From the NCBI GenBank assembly GCA_036559705.1, contig DATBSP010000099.1, positions 1 to 12,401 of the forward strand: a DNA stretch of 12,401 bases, written 5' to 3'. A program made the position numbers and the translations under genes. This stretch comes from Hyphomicrobium_A sp036559705 (GTDB lineage: Bacteria > Pseudomonadota > Alphaproteobacteria > Rhizobiales > Hyphomicrobiaceae). Numbering within the stretch: position 1 is the stretch's first letter; every line of letters begins with the position of its first letter. The notes under the pieces were generated by a model. It was not told where the DNA came from, ran no database searches, and worked only from the letters and a program-made list of their open reading frames with translations. Shown here one piece after another: positions 1-6,391 of this stretch.

Positions 1-627
1 GTCGAGAAGGCGACGAAGATCGCCGAGAAGATGAAGAAGGGCGTCTTCGATCTCGACGACATGGCCGAGCAGCTGAAGCAGATGCAGCGCATCGGCGGCA
101 TGTCGGGCGTGCTCGGCATGATGCCCGGCATGGGCAAGATCCGCTCGCAGATCGCCGATGCCAATCTCGACGACGGCATCCTCAAGCGCCAGCACGCCAT
201 CATCACCTCGATGACGCCGCACGAGCGGCGCAACCCCAAGGTGCTCGACGCGCGCCGCAAGCGCCGCATCGCAGCCGGCTCCGGTACCAAGGTCGAGGAG
301 ATCAACCGGCTGGTCAAAATGCACCGCCAGATGGCCGACATGATGAAAACGCTCGGCCGCAACAAGGGCATGCTCAACAAGCTCGTCGGCGGTGGGCGCG
401 GTGCCGCGCCGAGCGAAGCCGAGATGGCGGCGATGCAAGACGAGCTGTCGAAGCTCGACCCCAAGGCGCTCGAGCAGTTGCCGCAAGAACTGAAGCATGC
501 GCTGCCCAAAGGCATGCCGGGTCTCGGGGGCGGCATGCTGCCGAAGCTCCCCGGCCTCGGCGCAGGGCTCCCCGGATTGGGCGGTGGCCTGCCGAAATTC
601 CCCGGCTTGCCGGGAAAGAAGAAGTAA
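1..627 (+). CDS. ffh: Signal recognition particle protein Ffh, C-terminal part (5' end outside window)
   Basis: The reading frame is open from base 1, so the gene starts upstream; 208 residues are visible. This is the end of the NG domain plus the methionine-rich M domain, which binds SRP RNA and the signal sequences of nascent membrane proteins at the ribosome. The visible signs are clusters of methionines (GVLGMMPGMGK), the conserved block ITSMTPHERRNPKVLDARRK, and then RRIAAGSGTKVEEINRL, which is the SRP-RNA-binding helix-turn-helix of Ffh. The protein ends in a low-complexity Gly/Pro/Leu tail of LPGLG-type repeats and a KKK terminus, common in alphaproteobacterial Ffh. The stop is TAA, and rpsP follows 33 bp later on the same strand, the usual ffh-rpsP order. 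The GTPase domain cannot be judged from this window. Confidence 0.97.
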   Translation, partial: VEKATKIAEKMKKGVFDLDDMAEQLKQMQRIGGMSGVLGMMPGMGKIRSQIADANLDDGILKRQHAIITSMTPHERRNPKVLDARRKRRIAAGSGTKVEEINRLVKMHRQMADMMKTLGRNKGMLNKLVGGGRGAAPSEAEMAAMQDELSKLDPKALEQLPQELKHALPKGMPGLGGGMLPKLPGLGAGLPGLGGGLPKFPGLPGKKK

Positions 628-660
628 CACTGATCAACCACTCATGAAGGAAGTAGACCA

Positions 661-1044
661 ATGTCCGTGAAAATCCGTCTGTCGCGCGGCGGCGCCAAGA
701 AGCGCCCCTACTACTACGTCGTCGTCGCCAACACGACCTCGCCCCGCGATGGCCGCTACATCGAGCAGATCGGCACCTTCAACCCGATGCTCAAGAAGGA
801 TGACGAGACGCGCGTAAAGCTCGAACTCGAGCGTTGCAAGTACTGGCTCAGCGTCGGCGCCCAGCCGACCGACCGCGTCGCGCGTCTGCTCGATGCGGCT
901 GGCCTGATGAAGCGCACGGCCTCGAACAACCCCGAGAAAGCGAAGCCGAAGAAAAAGCGCCTGGAACGCGAGGCGGCGCAAGCTGAGAAGGCGAAGAAGG
1001 CCGCCGAGGCCGCTGCCGCTGCCTCGGCCGAGCCCGCCGCTTAA
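661..1044 (+). CDS. rpsP: 30S ribosomal protein S16
   Basis: A 127-residue protein beginning MSVKIRLSRGGAKKRPYYYV and continuing through DGRYIEQIGTFNPML, the signature N-terminus of bacterial S16, a small-subunit assembly protein that binds 16S rRNA. The core occupies about residues 1-85. It is followed by a Lys/Ala/Glu-rich tail (about 86-127), so the protein is longer than the roughly 82-residue E. coli form; such tails are usual in alphaproteobacteria. A purine-rich AAGGAAG at 648-654 precedes the ATG at good spacing. It lies 33 bp after ffh and probably shares its transcript. A GrlR-like reading frame, not rimM, comes next, which is unusual for this cluster. Confidence 0.98.
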   Translation: MSVKIRLSRGGAKKRPYYYVVVANTTSPRDGRYIEQIGTFNPMLKKDDETRVKLELERCKYWLSVGAQPTDRVARLLDAAGLMKRTASNNPEKAKPKKKRLEREAAQAEKAKKAAEAAAAASAEPAA

Positions 1045-1133
1045 GCTGCAATCGGTGCGTGCCGCTAACCGGCCGTTCAATCTTGCCGTGTCAATGATCT
1101 CCTCGTGCGAGGCGGCGATTTTCGCTCCTCGCC

Positions 1134-1140
1134 GAGGGGG
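1134..1140 (+). promoter_or_regulatory. Ribosome binding site that fixes the start of the GrlR-like gene
   Basis: GAGGGGG lies 8 bases before the ATG at 1149. It supports 1149 as the true start. The upstream GTG at 1055 is in another frame, and the stretch it opens (1055 to about 1205) looks like non-coding arginine-rich translation. Confidence 0.6.
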
Positions 1141-1148
1141 AACATCGG

Positions 1149-1501
1149 ATGCTCGAGGACGGGATCTACGGCCTGTGGTTCGCCGCGTCACAGGACGGCA
1201 AGCCAGCAGCGGCCTAGCCGTGCTGCGCGAGGGCAAGGTGCTAGGCTCTGACCCCTTGGGAGCCGTATTCACCGGCACTTACGAGTTCGGTACGGCGCGC
1301 CAGCTCAACAAAGTCCGCCTGCGCCTCGACGTCCCGGCCGACGGCGTGTTGGTCACCGGCTTTTCCGCTGGCCCGTCGGGCGCCACCTTGGATATCGTCG
1401 GCGCCTTCGCGGGTACGTCGGGGGAGACCCCCGCATTCATTCAGATTGCCGGCGCGCCGGTCGGTGTGCAGATCAGGTATCTGGGGCCGATTCCCAACTA
1501 G
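1149..1501 (+). pseudogene. GrlR-like small regulatory protein gene, interrupted by a frameshift near 1203-1214
   Basis: Two frames join into one plausible protein. From ATG 1149, frame one reads MLEDGIYGLWFAASQDGKPA and then hits TAG at 1215-1217. The other frame is open through the same place and continues SSGLAVLREGKVLGSD, then GAVFTGTYEF, to a TAG at 1499-1501. Joined by one missing base near 1206-1208, they give about 117 residues. The pattern D-G-I-Y-x(2)-F, G-x-A-V-L-x(2)-G-x-V-x-G-x-D and a Tyr-rich strand fits the GrlR family, small beta-barrel proteins typified by the negative regulator of the enterohaemorrhagic E. coli type III system; many homologues sit outside any secretion locus. 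The family call is from pattern memory. A contiguous reading from GTG 1055 (148 aa) is possible, but its first 50 residues look non-coding. The gene sits between rpsP and rimM, 23 bp before rimM. Either it is a pseudogene or the sequence has a one-base error. Confidence 0.6.
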
Positions 1502-1524
1502 GATGAGCAGGTCAACGGCGGGCG

Positions 1525-2064
1525 ATGACTGAAAAGGCGCAGCGCATTCTCCTCGGACGCATAGTCGCCGCGCACGGCATTCGCGGCGACGTAGTCATCG
1601 ACAGCTATGCCGGCGAGCCAGCCGATATCGGCGCTTATGGCCCCCTATCTTCCGAGGATGGAGCGAAGCGCTTTGAAATCAACGTTGTGCGCGTGACGTC
1701 GAAGGGCGTTGTCGCGCGCGTCGCCGGCGTCGACGATCGCAATGGGGCGGAGGCCCTCAAGGGTACCGCGCTCTATGCGCCGCGCGAGCGGTTCCCCGAA
1801 GTCGCCGAGGACGAATACTACTACGCCGATCTCGCGGGATTGCGCGCCGACAACGTGGCGGGGAGCCGCATCGGCGTCGTTGTCGCGGTGCAGAACTACG
1901 GCGCCGGCGACTTGCTGGAGGTGCGCCTCGAGGGTCAGAGCGTCACGGAACTCATCCCCTTCACCGACGCTTTCGTACCCGTTGTCGACATTGCGGCCGG
2001 GCGCGTGGTGGTGGTCATGCCGGTGTCGGCGCCCGCCGATGGAGATGAAGGCGACGCCGGTTAG
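1525..2064 (+). CDS. rimM: Ribosome maturation factor RimM (16S rRNA processing)
   Basis: A 179-residue protein. RimM binds S19 and the head of the 30S subunit during assembly. The N-terminal RimM beta-barrel starts with ILLGRIVAAHGIRGDVVIDS, the family signature. The C-terminal PRC-barrel half begins near residue 97 with the typical DEYYYADLAGL and ends around IPFTDAFVPVVD and VVVVMP. Length is normal for the family (about 165-190). The ATG at 1525 is the natural start because it places the GRIV..HGIRG motif near residue 11; the Shine-Dalgarno is weak. It lies 23 bp after the GrlR-like gene and probably belongs to the ffh-rpsP transcript. TrmD normally follows, but here the next gene is convergent and the stop codons overlap at 2061-2064. 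Confidence 0.96.
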   Translation: MTEKAQRILLGRIVAAHGIRGDVVIDSYAGEPADIGAYGPLSSEDGAKRFEINVVRVTSKGVVARVAGVDDRNGAEALKGTALYAPRERFPEVAEDEYYYADLAGLRADNVAGSRIGVVVAVQNYGAGDLLEVRLEGQSVTELIPFTDAFVPVVDIAAGRVVVVMPVSAPADGDEGDAG

Positions 2065-3311
2065 ACCGCCTCGCCTTTCAGCAAGCGCGGCACCTCGCCA
2101 GTAAGCCCCGCCGCTTCGCTGACAAAGAAACGCTTGAGCGCGGGAATGCGGTCAACGACGCCGAGGCCGACCTCGCGCGCAGACCGCAGCAGTGTTGCGT
2201 CGCTGGCAAAAAGTCGGTTGATCCCGTCGAACGTCGCTGCCGATACCGCCGAATCGAAGCGGCGCCAGCGCTCGTATCGGGTCAACGCTTGCGCGTCGCC
2301 GGCGTCGAAGCCGAGCCGCACCGCCTCGACGACCACCTCGGCCAGGGCGGCGACATCGCGGAAAGCGAGGTTCAGCCCCTGCCCGGCCAGCGGATGGACC
2401 CCGTGCGCCGCGTCGCCGACCAGCGCGAACCGCGGGCCGACATAGCGGCGGGCAAGATGCAGCTCCAGTGGCCACGACTGGCGCGGGCCATCGAGGGCGA
2501 TGCCGCCAAGCTTGCCGCCGAAGCGCTTCTCGACCTCGGCGAGAAAGCCGGCATCGTCGAGCGCCAGGATGCGCGCTGCCTCGCGTGTGTCCTCGGTCCA
2601 GGTCACGCAGGCGCGGTTGCCGGTCAGTGGCAGGATGGCGAACGGACCGGCGGGGAGAAAGTGCTGCACGGCGCGGCCGGCGTGCGGGCGGTCATGGCGG
2701 ACGGTCGTGACGATGCCGGTTTGTGCGTAATTCCAGCCTATGACCTTGATGCCGGATGACTCGCGCAGAGGCGACTTGCGGCCATCGGCGGCGACCACGA
2801 GCGAGGCAAGTATCTCTTTTCCATCGGCGAGGCGCACCCGGGCACCTGTCTCGTCGGCGGCGAAGCCCGTCGCCTCGGCGGGAGCCAGCAGCTCGATGGG
2901 TGGACAAGCTTCGGCTTTCGCCCGCAATGCGGCGGTTAGCGGGCCAACTGGCACGATGTACGTCGCCGGTTCTCCCGTTTGCGTGCTGTTGTCATAGGTC
3001 AGCAACACGGGCCGTACGCCCGCCTCGAGGCTCGAGTCGGTGATCTCGATGTCCGCCACCGGCTGCGCGAAAGTGGAGATTGCCGCCCAGACGTCAATCG
3101 CCTCGAGCAGGTGCTTGGAGGCCGCCGACAGTGCGAAGGCGCGCGCGTCGGGTCGCGTGGATGTGCTGGCGGTGCGATCGATGAGCGCCATCTTGAAGCT
3201 GGGCCCGAGCGCGTCGCTCAGCGCGCACGCCAGGGCGAGCCCTGCGAAGCTTGCGCCCGAGATTGCGACATCGAAGCGGATGGCCTCTTGAGACATGTCG
3301 CATCCAGTCAT
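2061..3311 (-). CDS. UbiH/UbiF-family FAD-dependent hydroxylase (probable ubiquinone biosynthesis)
   Basis: A 416-residue flavin monooxygenase of the class that hydroxylates the ubiquinone ring. An N-terminal Rossmann strand-turn-helix, VAISGASFAGLALACAL, binds FAD. The NAD(P)H/FAD 'DG' motif is VVAADGRKSPLR (residues 172-183), and the second FAD motif is ALVGDAAHGVHPLAGQGLN (about 296-314). All three are diagnostic for the UbiH/UbiF/UbiL/VisC family, and length is typical. The usual GxGxxG is replaced by GASFAG, with Ser at the second glycine. Which ring position it acts on (UbiF, UbiH or UbiL role) cannot be told from sequence, so I give no symbol. An ATG at 3294-3296, giving MSQEAIRFDV, is an equally good start and would make 411 residues. 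It diverges from tesB, and its 3' end overlaps the rimM stop. Confidence 0.9.
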   Translation of the reverse strand: MTGCDMSQEAIRFDVAISGASFAGLALACALSDALGPSFKMALIDRTASTSTRPDARAFALSAASKHLLEAIDVWAAISTFAQPVADIEITDSSLEAGVRPVLLTYDNSTQTGEPATYIVPVGPLTAALRAKAEACPPIELLAPAEATGFAADETGARVRLADGKEILASLVVAADGRKSPLRESSGIKVIGWNYAQTGIVTTVRHDRPHAGRAVQHFLPAGPFAILPLTGNRACVTWTEDTREAARILALDDAGFLAEVEKRFGGKLGGIALDGPRQSWPLELHLARRYVGPRFALVGDAAHGVHPLAGQGLNLAFRDVAALAEVVVEAVRLGFDAGDAQALTRYERWRRFDSAVSAATFDGINRLFASDATLLRSAREVGLGVVDRIPALKRFFVSEAAGLTGEVPRLLKGEAV

Positions 3312-3398
3312 CTGCGCTTAAGTTCCAATGCCGAGTGCACCTACTTGGCCGCTAACCTATGCCAGCGTCGCCAAGCCTTCCACCACCTGCGAGGCCCA

Positions 3399-4295
3399 AT
3401 GACCGCCGACGATGCCGAGCCCCAGGGCGCGCTCAACGCGTTGCTCGCCAACCTCGACCTCGAGCCGCTCGAGGACAACTTGTTCCGCGGCGCCCGCGGC
3501 AACGAAGGATGGCAGCGGGTTTACGGCGGTCAGGTGCTCGGGCAGGCGCTGATGGCGGCGGCGCGCACCGTAGACCCGAGCCGTCCGGTGCACTCCCTGC
3601 ATGGGTATTTCCTGCTGGCCGGCGATCCTTCGCGGACCATCATCTACGATGTCGAGCGCATCCGCGACGGCGGCAGCTTCACCACGCGCCGCGTCAAGGC
3701 GATCCAGCATGGACGCCCAATCTTCTCGATGAGCTGCTCGTTCCACACGGCGGAGGCGGGCTTTGACCATCAATCGCCGATGCCCGACTTGCCACCCCCT
3801 GAGGATCTGCCGAATCCCAAGGACATCATCGGCCAGCTTATCGAGGCACTGCCCCAGAGCATGCGCAGCTACTGGAGCCGCGAGCGGTCCATCGACATGC
3901 GCGTTGTCGACGTGTCGCGCTATCTTACCCGCGATAAAAAGGCGCCCCTGCAGCACATCTGGATCAGGGCGAACGGACGCCTGCCCGACGATCCCGCCGT
4001 GCATCAGGCGGTGCTTGCCTATGCATCCGACTTCACTTTGCTGGACACGGCGCTCATCGCCCACGGCAAGCTCCTGTTCGACGCCGACGTGCAGCTCGCC
4101 AGCCTCGATCACGCGCTCTGGTACCACCGGCCGTTTCGCGCCGATGAGTGGCTGCTCTATGTGCAGGACAGCCCCAATGCCTACGGAGCGCGCGGCTTCT
4201 GCCGCGGCAGCATCTTTGCGCGCGATGGCACGTTGATCGCCTCGGTCGTGCAAGAGGGCCTGATGCGGCAGCGTCGGTTCGTGCCTAATTGTTAG
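3399..4295 (+). CDS. tesB: Acyl-CoA thioesterase II
   Basis: A 298-residue double hot-dog protein that hydrolyses acyl-CoA to free acid and CoA in the cytoplasm. The first hot-dog carries GGQVLGQALMAAARTV and HSLHGYFL; the second carries AYASDFTLLDTAL, LDHALWYHRPF and VVQEGLMR, the TesB fingerprint. By alignment with E. coli TesB, the catalytic Asp is Asp211 (YASD) and the Gln is Gln285 (VQEG). The catalytic Thr of E. coli is Ser235 here (ASLDH), a conservative change. The open frame extends upstream to 2979, but that part is antisense to the hydroxylase gene and looks non-coding. I chose ATG 3399 because MTADDAEPQGALNALLANL leads directly into the family N-terminus; GAGG at 3391-3394 is a weak, close ribosome site. 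Length is near the usual 285-295. Confidence 0.95.
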   Translation: MTADDAEPQGALNALLANLDLEPLEDNLFRGARGNEGWQRVYGGQVLGQALMAAARTVDPSRPVHSLHGYFLLAGDPSRTIIYDVERIRDGGSFTTRRVKAIQHGRPIFSMSCSFHTAEAGFDHQSPMPDLPPPEDLPNPKDIIGQLIEALPQSMRSYWSRERSIDMRVVDVSRYLTRDKKAPLQHIWIRANGRLPDDPAVHQAVLAYASDFTLLDTALIAHGKLLFDADVQLASLDHALWYHRPFRADEWLLYVQDSPNAYGARGFCRGSIFARDGTLIASVVQEGLMRQRRFVPNC

Positions 4296-4310
4296 GCACT
4301 CCTTTCAAAT

Positions 4311-4327
4311 TGCACAATCCAAAGGCA
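4311..4327 (+). promoter_or_regulatory. Possible NtrC enhancer site upstream of glnK
   Basis: TGCAC-N8-GGCA keeps the outer TGCAC and GCA halves of the enterobacterial NtrC dyad (TGCAC...GTGCA), but the inner GG/T positions are lost. It also overlaps a clean inverted repeat, CACAAT (4313-4318) and ATTGTG (4328-4333). Its centre is about 120 bases upstream of the start predicted from the sigma-54 promoter, a normal enhancer distance. The assignment is inference. Confidence 0.3.
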
Positions 4328-4413
4328 ATTGTGACCCCTAATTTGCCGGAGCGCTCGATTCGGTGACAGCATTTCTTCAGCGAATCCAAATTGTTGCGTA
4401 AGCATCACCGGAT

Positions 4414-4428
4414 TGGCACGCGTCTTGA
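4414..4428 (+). promoter_or_regulatory. Sigma-54 (RpoN) -24/-12 promoter of glnK-amtB
   Basis: TGGCACG at 4414-4420, a 4-base spacer, then TTGA at 4425-4428, preceded by T at 4413. This matches the consensus YTGGCACG-N4-TTGCW except for A instead of C in the -12 element. The invariant GG (4415-4416) and the G of the -12 box (4427) have the required spacing. It predicts transcription starting near 4440 and a leader of about 100 nt before glnK. Sigma-54/NtrC control of glnK-amtB under nitrogen limitation is established in many proteobacteria, which makes the site convincing in context. Confidence 0.8.
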
Positions 4429-4539
4429 CTCCGTTCTACTCGGCGCCTGCTGCCTGCCCAAGGAGGCCCGGAGCCAAAAACGACGGCGAATTGTCCGCTG
4501 CCTTATCGGGCGGATGCGTCACGGGGAGAGAGGGACCGC

Positions 4540-4878
4540 ATGAAGTTGATCACGGCAATCATCAAACCCTTCAAGCTCGAGGAGGTCCGCACTGCGCTGA
4601 CCGATCTCGGCCTGCAGGGAATGACGGTCACGGAGGTAAAGGGTTACGGACGACAGAAGGGACACACTGAGATCTATCGCGGCGCTGAGTATGCCGTGAG
4701 CTTTCTCCCGAAGATCAAGGTGGAGGTCGTCGTTTCGTCGGCTCAAGTCGACAAGGCGCTGGAAGCTATTCAGCGCGCCGCCAAGACTGGCCAGATCGGC
4801 GACGGCAAGATCTTCGTTTCACCCATCGAGCATACGGTTCGCATCCGAACCGGCGAGGCAGACGACAACGCGCTTTAG
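4540..4878 (+). CDS. glnK: Nitrogen regulatory protein P-II, GlnK type
   Basis: A 112-residue PII protein, the normal length. PII trimers sense ATP/ADP and 2-oxoglutarate and relay nitrogen status to targets. The N-terminus MKLITAIIKPFKLEEVR and the T-loop GRQKGHTEIYRGAEY are canonical. Tyr51, the uridylylation site used by GlnD, is present. The C-terminal block TGQIGDGKIFV (about residues 87-97) is the PII signature that helps form the nucleotide site. I call it GlnK and not GlnB because amtB follows 58 bp later; GlnK docks on AmtB and blocks ammonium uptake when nitrogen is plentiful. A strong purine-rich site, GAGAGAGGGA, just precedes the ATG. Expression most likely depends on the sigma-54 promoter at 4414-4428. 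Confidence 0.95.
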   Translation: MKLITAIIKPFKLEEVRTALTDLGLQGMTVTEVKGYGRQKGHTEIYRGAEYAVSFLPKIKVEVVVSSAQVDKALEAIQRAAKTGQIGDGKIFVSPIEHTVRIRTGEADDNAL

Positions 4879-4936
4879 CGGGCTTAGTCCGGAAGGGCGA
4901 GGTCCAAGTACTACTGGAAGGGAAGGGGAGTTTGAA

Positions 4937-6250
4937 ATGAGCTTCAACGGACTAAAAAGACTGGCAGCCTCCGCTTGTGCGGCTGCTGTACTCTACGCCG
5001 GATCCGCTGTGCCGAGCTTGGCGCAGGACGCGGCCCCGACGCTGAACTCGGGCGACACGGCGTGGATGCTGGTCTCCACGGCTCTTGTTCTCATGATGTC
5101 CGTTCCCGGCCTGGCGCTGTTCTACGGCGGCATGGTGCGCAAGAAGAACGTCCTGTCGGTTCTCATGGCGACGTTTGCCACAATCTGCCTCCTGTCGGTC
5201 CTCTGGGTGGTAGCCGGCTACTCGCTCGCCTTCACCGATGGCGGCGAATACCAGCCCTACATCGGCGGTCTCAGCAAGGCGCTGCTCGCCGGCGTCGGCA
5301 AGGACAGCCTTCAGGGCACCATCCCTGAGCTGGTCTTCATGACCTTCCAGATGACCTTTGCCATCATCACCCCGGCGCTGATCATCGGCTCGATCGTCGA
5401 CCGCATGAAGTTCTCCTCGCTCCTAATCTTCATGTCCATCTGGCTGTTTGCTGTCTACGTCCCGGTGTGCCACTGGGTCTGGGGCGGCGGCTTCCTCGGC
5501 GGCGATGGCGTTCTCGACTTCGCCGGCGGTACGGTCGTTCACATCAACGCCGGCATCGCCGGTCTCGTGGCCTGCCTCGTCCTCGGACGTCGCACCGGCT
5601 ACGGTACCGAGAGCATGGCGCCGTTCAACCTCGTCCTGACGCTCATCGGCGCCTCGCTGCTGTGGGTCGGCTGGTTCGGCTTCAACGCCGGCTCGGCGGT
5701 TGCGGCCAACGGCACTGCCGGCGTGGCCATGGCCACGACGCAGATCGCCACTGCCATGGCGGCCCTCGCTTGGATGTTCTCCGAGTGGCTCGTCCACGGT
5801 AAGCCGAGCCTGCTCGGCATCGCCTCGGGCGCGATTGCTGGCCTCGTCGCCATCACTCCTGCTTGCGGCTTCGTTGATCCCAAGGGCGCGCTGGTCATCG
5901 GTGCGGCAGCCGGCGTCGGCTGCTACATCGCCTCGACCGGCTTGAAGAAGATGCTGGGCTATGACGACAGCCTCGACGTCTTCGGCGTTCACGCCGTTGG
6001 CGGCATCATCGGCGCCATCCTGACGGGCGTGTTCGCGGTGGAGGCTTTCGGTGGCAAGGCCGGTCTCCTCGAGGGCAACTTCGCCCAGGTGCCGATCCAG
6101 GTGTACGGCGTATTGGCAACGATCGCGTGGAGCGGTCTCGCCACCTTCGTCATCCTGATGGTCCTGCGCTTCACGATCGGCATTCGCGTCAGCGAGTCTG
6201 CCGAGGTCGAAGGCCTCGACGTCGCGCTGCACGGGGAGTCCGTCCAGTAG
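4937..6250 (+). CDS. amtB: Ammonium transporter AmtB
   Basis: A 437-residue Amt/Rh channel for NH4+/NH3 in the inner membrane. It starts with a cleavable signal peptide (MSFNGLKRLA, a hydrophobic core, likely cut after SLA at residue 29). About eleven membrane helices follow, then a short cytoplasmic tail that would contact GlnK. Every functional residue of E. coli AmtB is found at a constant offset of 34: the Phe gate Phe141 and Phe249, Trp182 and Ser253 of the recruitment site, Asp194, and the twin pore histidines His202 (VVHINAGIAG) and His352 (FGVHAVGG). This suggests a fully active channel. The start is preceded by AAGGGGAG at good spacing. It is co-transcribed with glnK and ends in three tandem hairpins. 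Confidence 0.97.
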   Translation: MSFNGLKRLAASACAAAVLYAGSAVPSLAQDAAPTLNSGDTAWMLVSTALVLMMSVPGLALFYGGMVRKKNVLSVLMATFATICLLSVLWVVAGYSLAFTDGGEYQPYIGGLSKALLAGVGKDSLQGTIPELVFMTFQMTFAIITPALIIGSIVDRMKFSSLLIFMSIWLFAVYVPVCHWVWGGGFLGGDGVLDFAGGTVVHINAGIAGLVACLVLGRRTGYGTESMAPFNLVLTLIGASLLWVGWFGFNAGSAVAANGTAGVAMATTQIATAMAALAWMFSEWLVHGKPSLLGIASGAIAGLVAITPACGFVDPKGALVIGAAAGVGCYIASTGLKKMLGYDDSLDVFGVHAVGGIIGAILTGVFAVEAFGGKAGLLEGNFAQVPIQVYGVLATIAWSGLATFVILMVLRFTIGIRVSESAEVEGLDVALHGESVQ

Positions 6251-6257
6251 TCACTTC

Positions 6258-6295
6258 CGCGAGTCGCGGGCCGGTTATCCGGTCCGCGGCTCGTG
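6258..6295 (+). other. Long hairpin in the amtB 3' region
   Basis: Arms 6260-6274 and 6279-6293 pair over all 15 positions around a TTAT loop, with two G-U pairs; two further pairs extend the base (6258-6259 with 6294-6295). On the opposite strand the G-U pairs become A-C mismatches, so the structure belongs to the plus-strand (amtB) RNA. No T-run follows. It may be a 3'-end stabiliser or part of a compound terminator. Confidence 0.65.
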
Positions 6296-6305
6296 AACTT
6301 CTCCC

Positions 6306-6333
6306 GAGCGTGCGCCTTCCCCTAGGCGCGCTC
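6306..6333 (+). other. Second hairpin of the amtB 3' region
   Basis: GAGCG plus CGCC (6306-6316, with a 2-base TG bulge) pairs with GGCGCGCTC (6325-6333) around an 8-base loop. It sits between the long hairpin and the terminator. Confidence 0.45.
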
Positions 6334-6339
6334 TAAACT

Positions 6340-6374
6340 CGGCTCGGTGCTTCGGCATTTCGGGCCGTTTTTTT
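6340..6374 (+). terminator. Rho-independent terminator of glnK-amtB
   Basis: CGGCTCGG (6340-6347) pairs with TCGGGCCG (6360-6367). Stacked on top is TGC-TTCG-GCA (6348-6357), closed by a stable UUCG tetraloop, with a 2-base TT bulge. T7 (6368-6374) follows directly. The G-U pairs and the T-run give it the plus-strand direction. It separates amtB from the convergent transpeptidase gene, whose stop lies at 6392. Confidence 0.85.
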
Positions 6375-6391
6375 GGGGTGTCCGGTGCATG

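Noticed and set aside
1055..1205. GTG-initiated N-terminal extension of the GrlR-like frame
   Set aside because: It lacks a ribosome site, is arginine-rich with a mixed composition, and competes with a well-formed ATG and Shine-Dalgarno in the next frame at 1149.
2979..3398. In-frame upstream extension of tesB
   Set aside because: It lies antisense to the hydroxylase gene, its translation is not TesB-like, and the family N-terminus begins right at 3399.
3357..4253. Open frame of about 300 codons antisense to tesB
   Set aside because: It covers the tesB coding region with no family motif and no sensible start signals; a codon-bias shadow.
4460..4466. Strong AAGGAGG in the glnK leader, suggesting a leader peptide
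   Set aside because: No ATG, GTG or TTG lies within a workable distance downstream; the first TTG is more than 20 bases away.
5423..6232. Long open frame antisense to amtB
   Set aside because: It is the complement of a strongly conserved transporter gene. Its product is rich in Asp, Arg, Glu and Ala with no recognisable domain, as expected of a GC-rich shadow frame.
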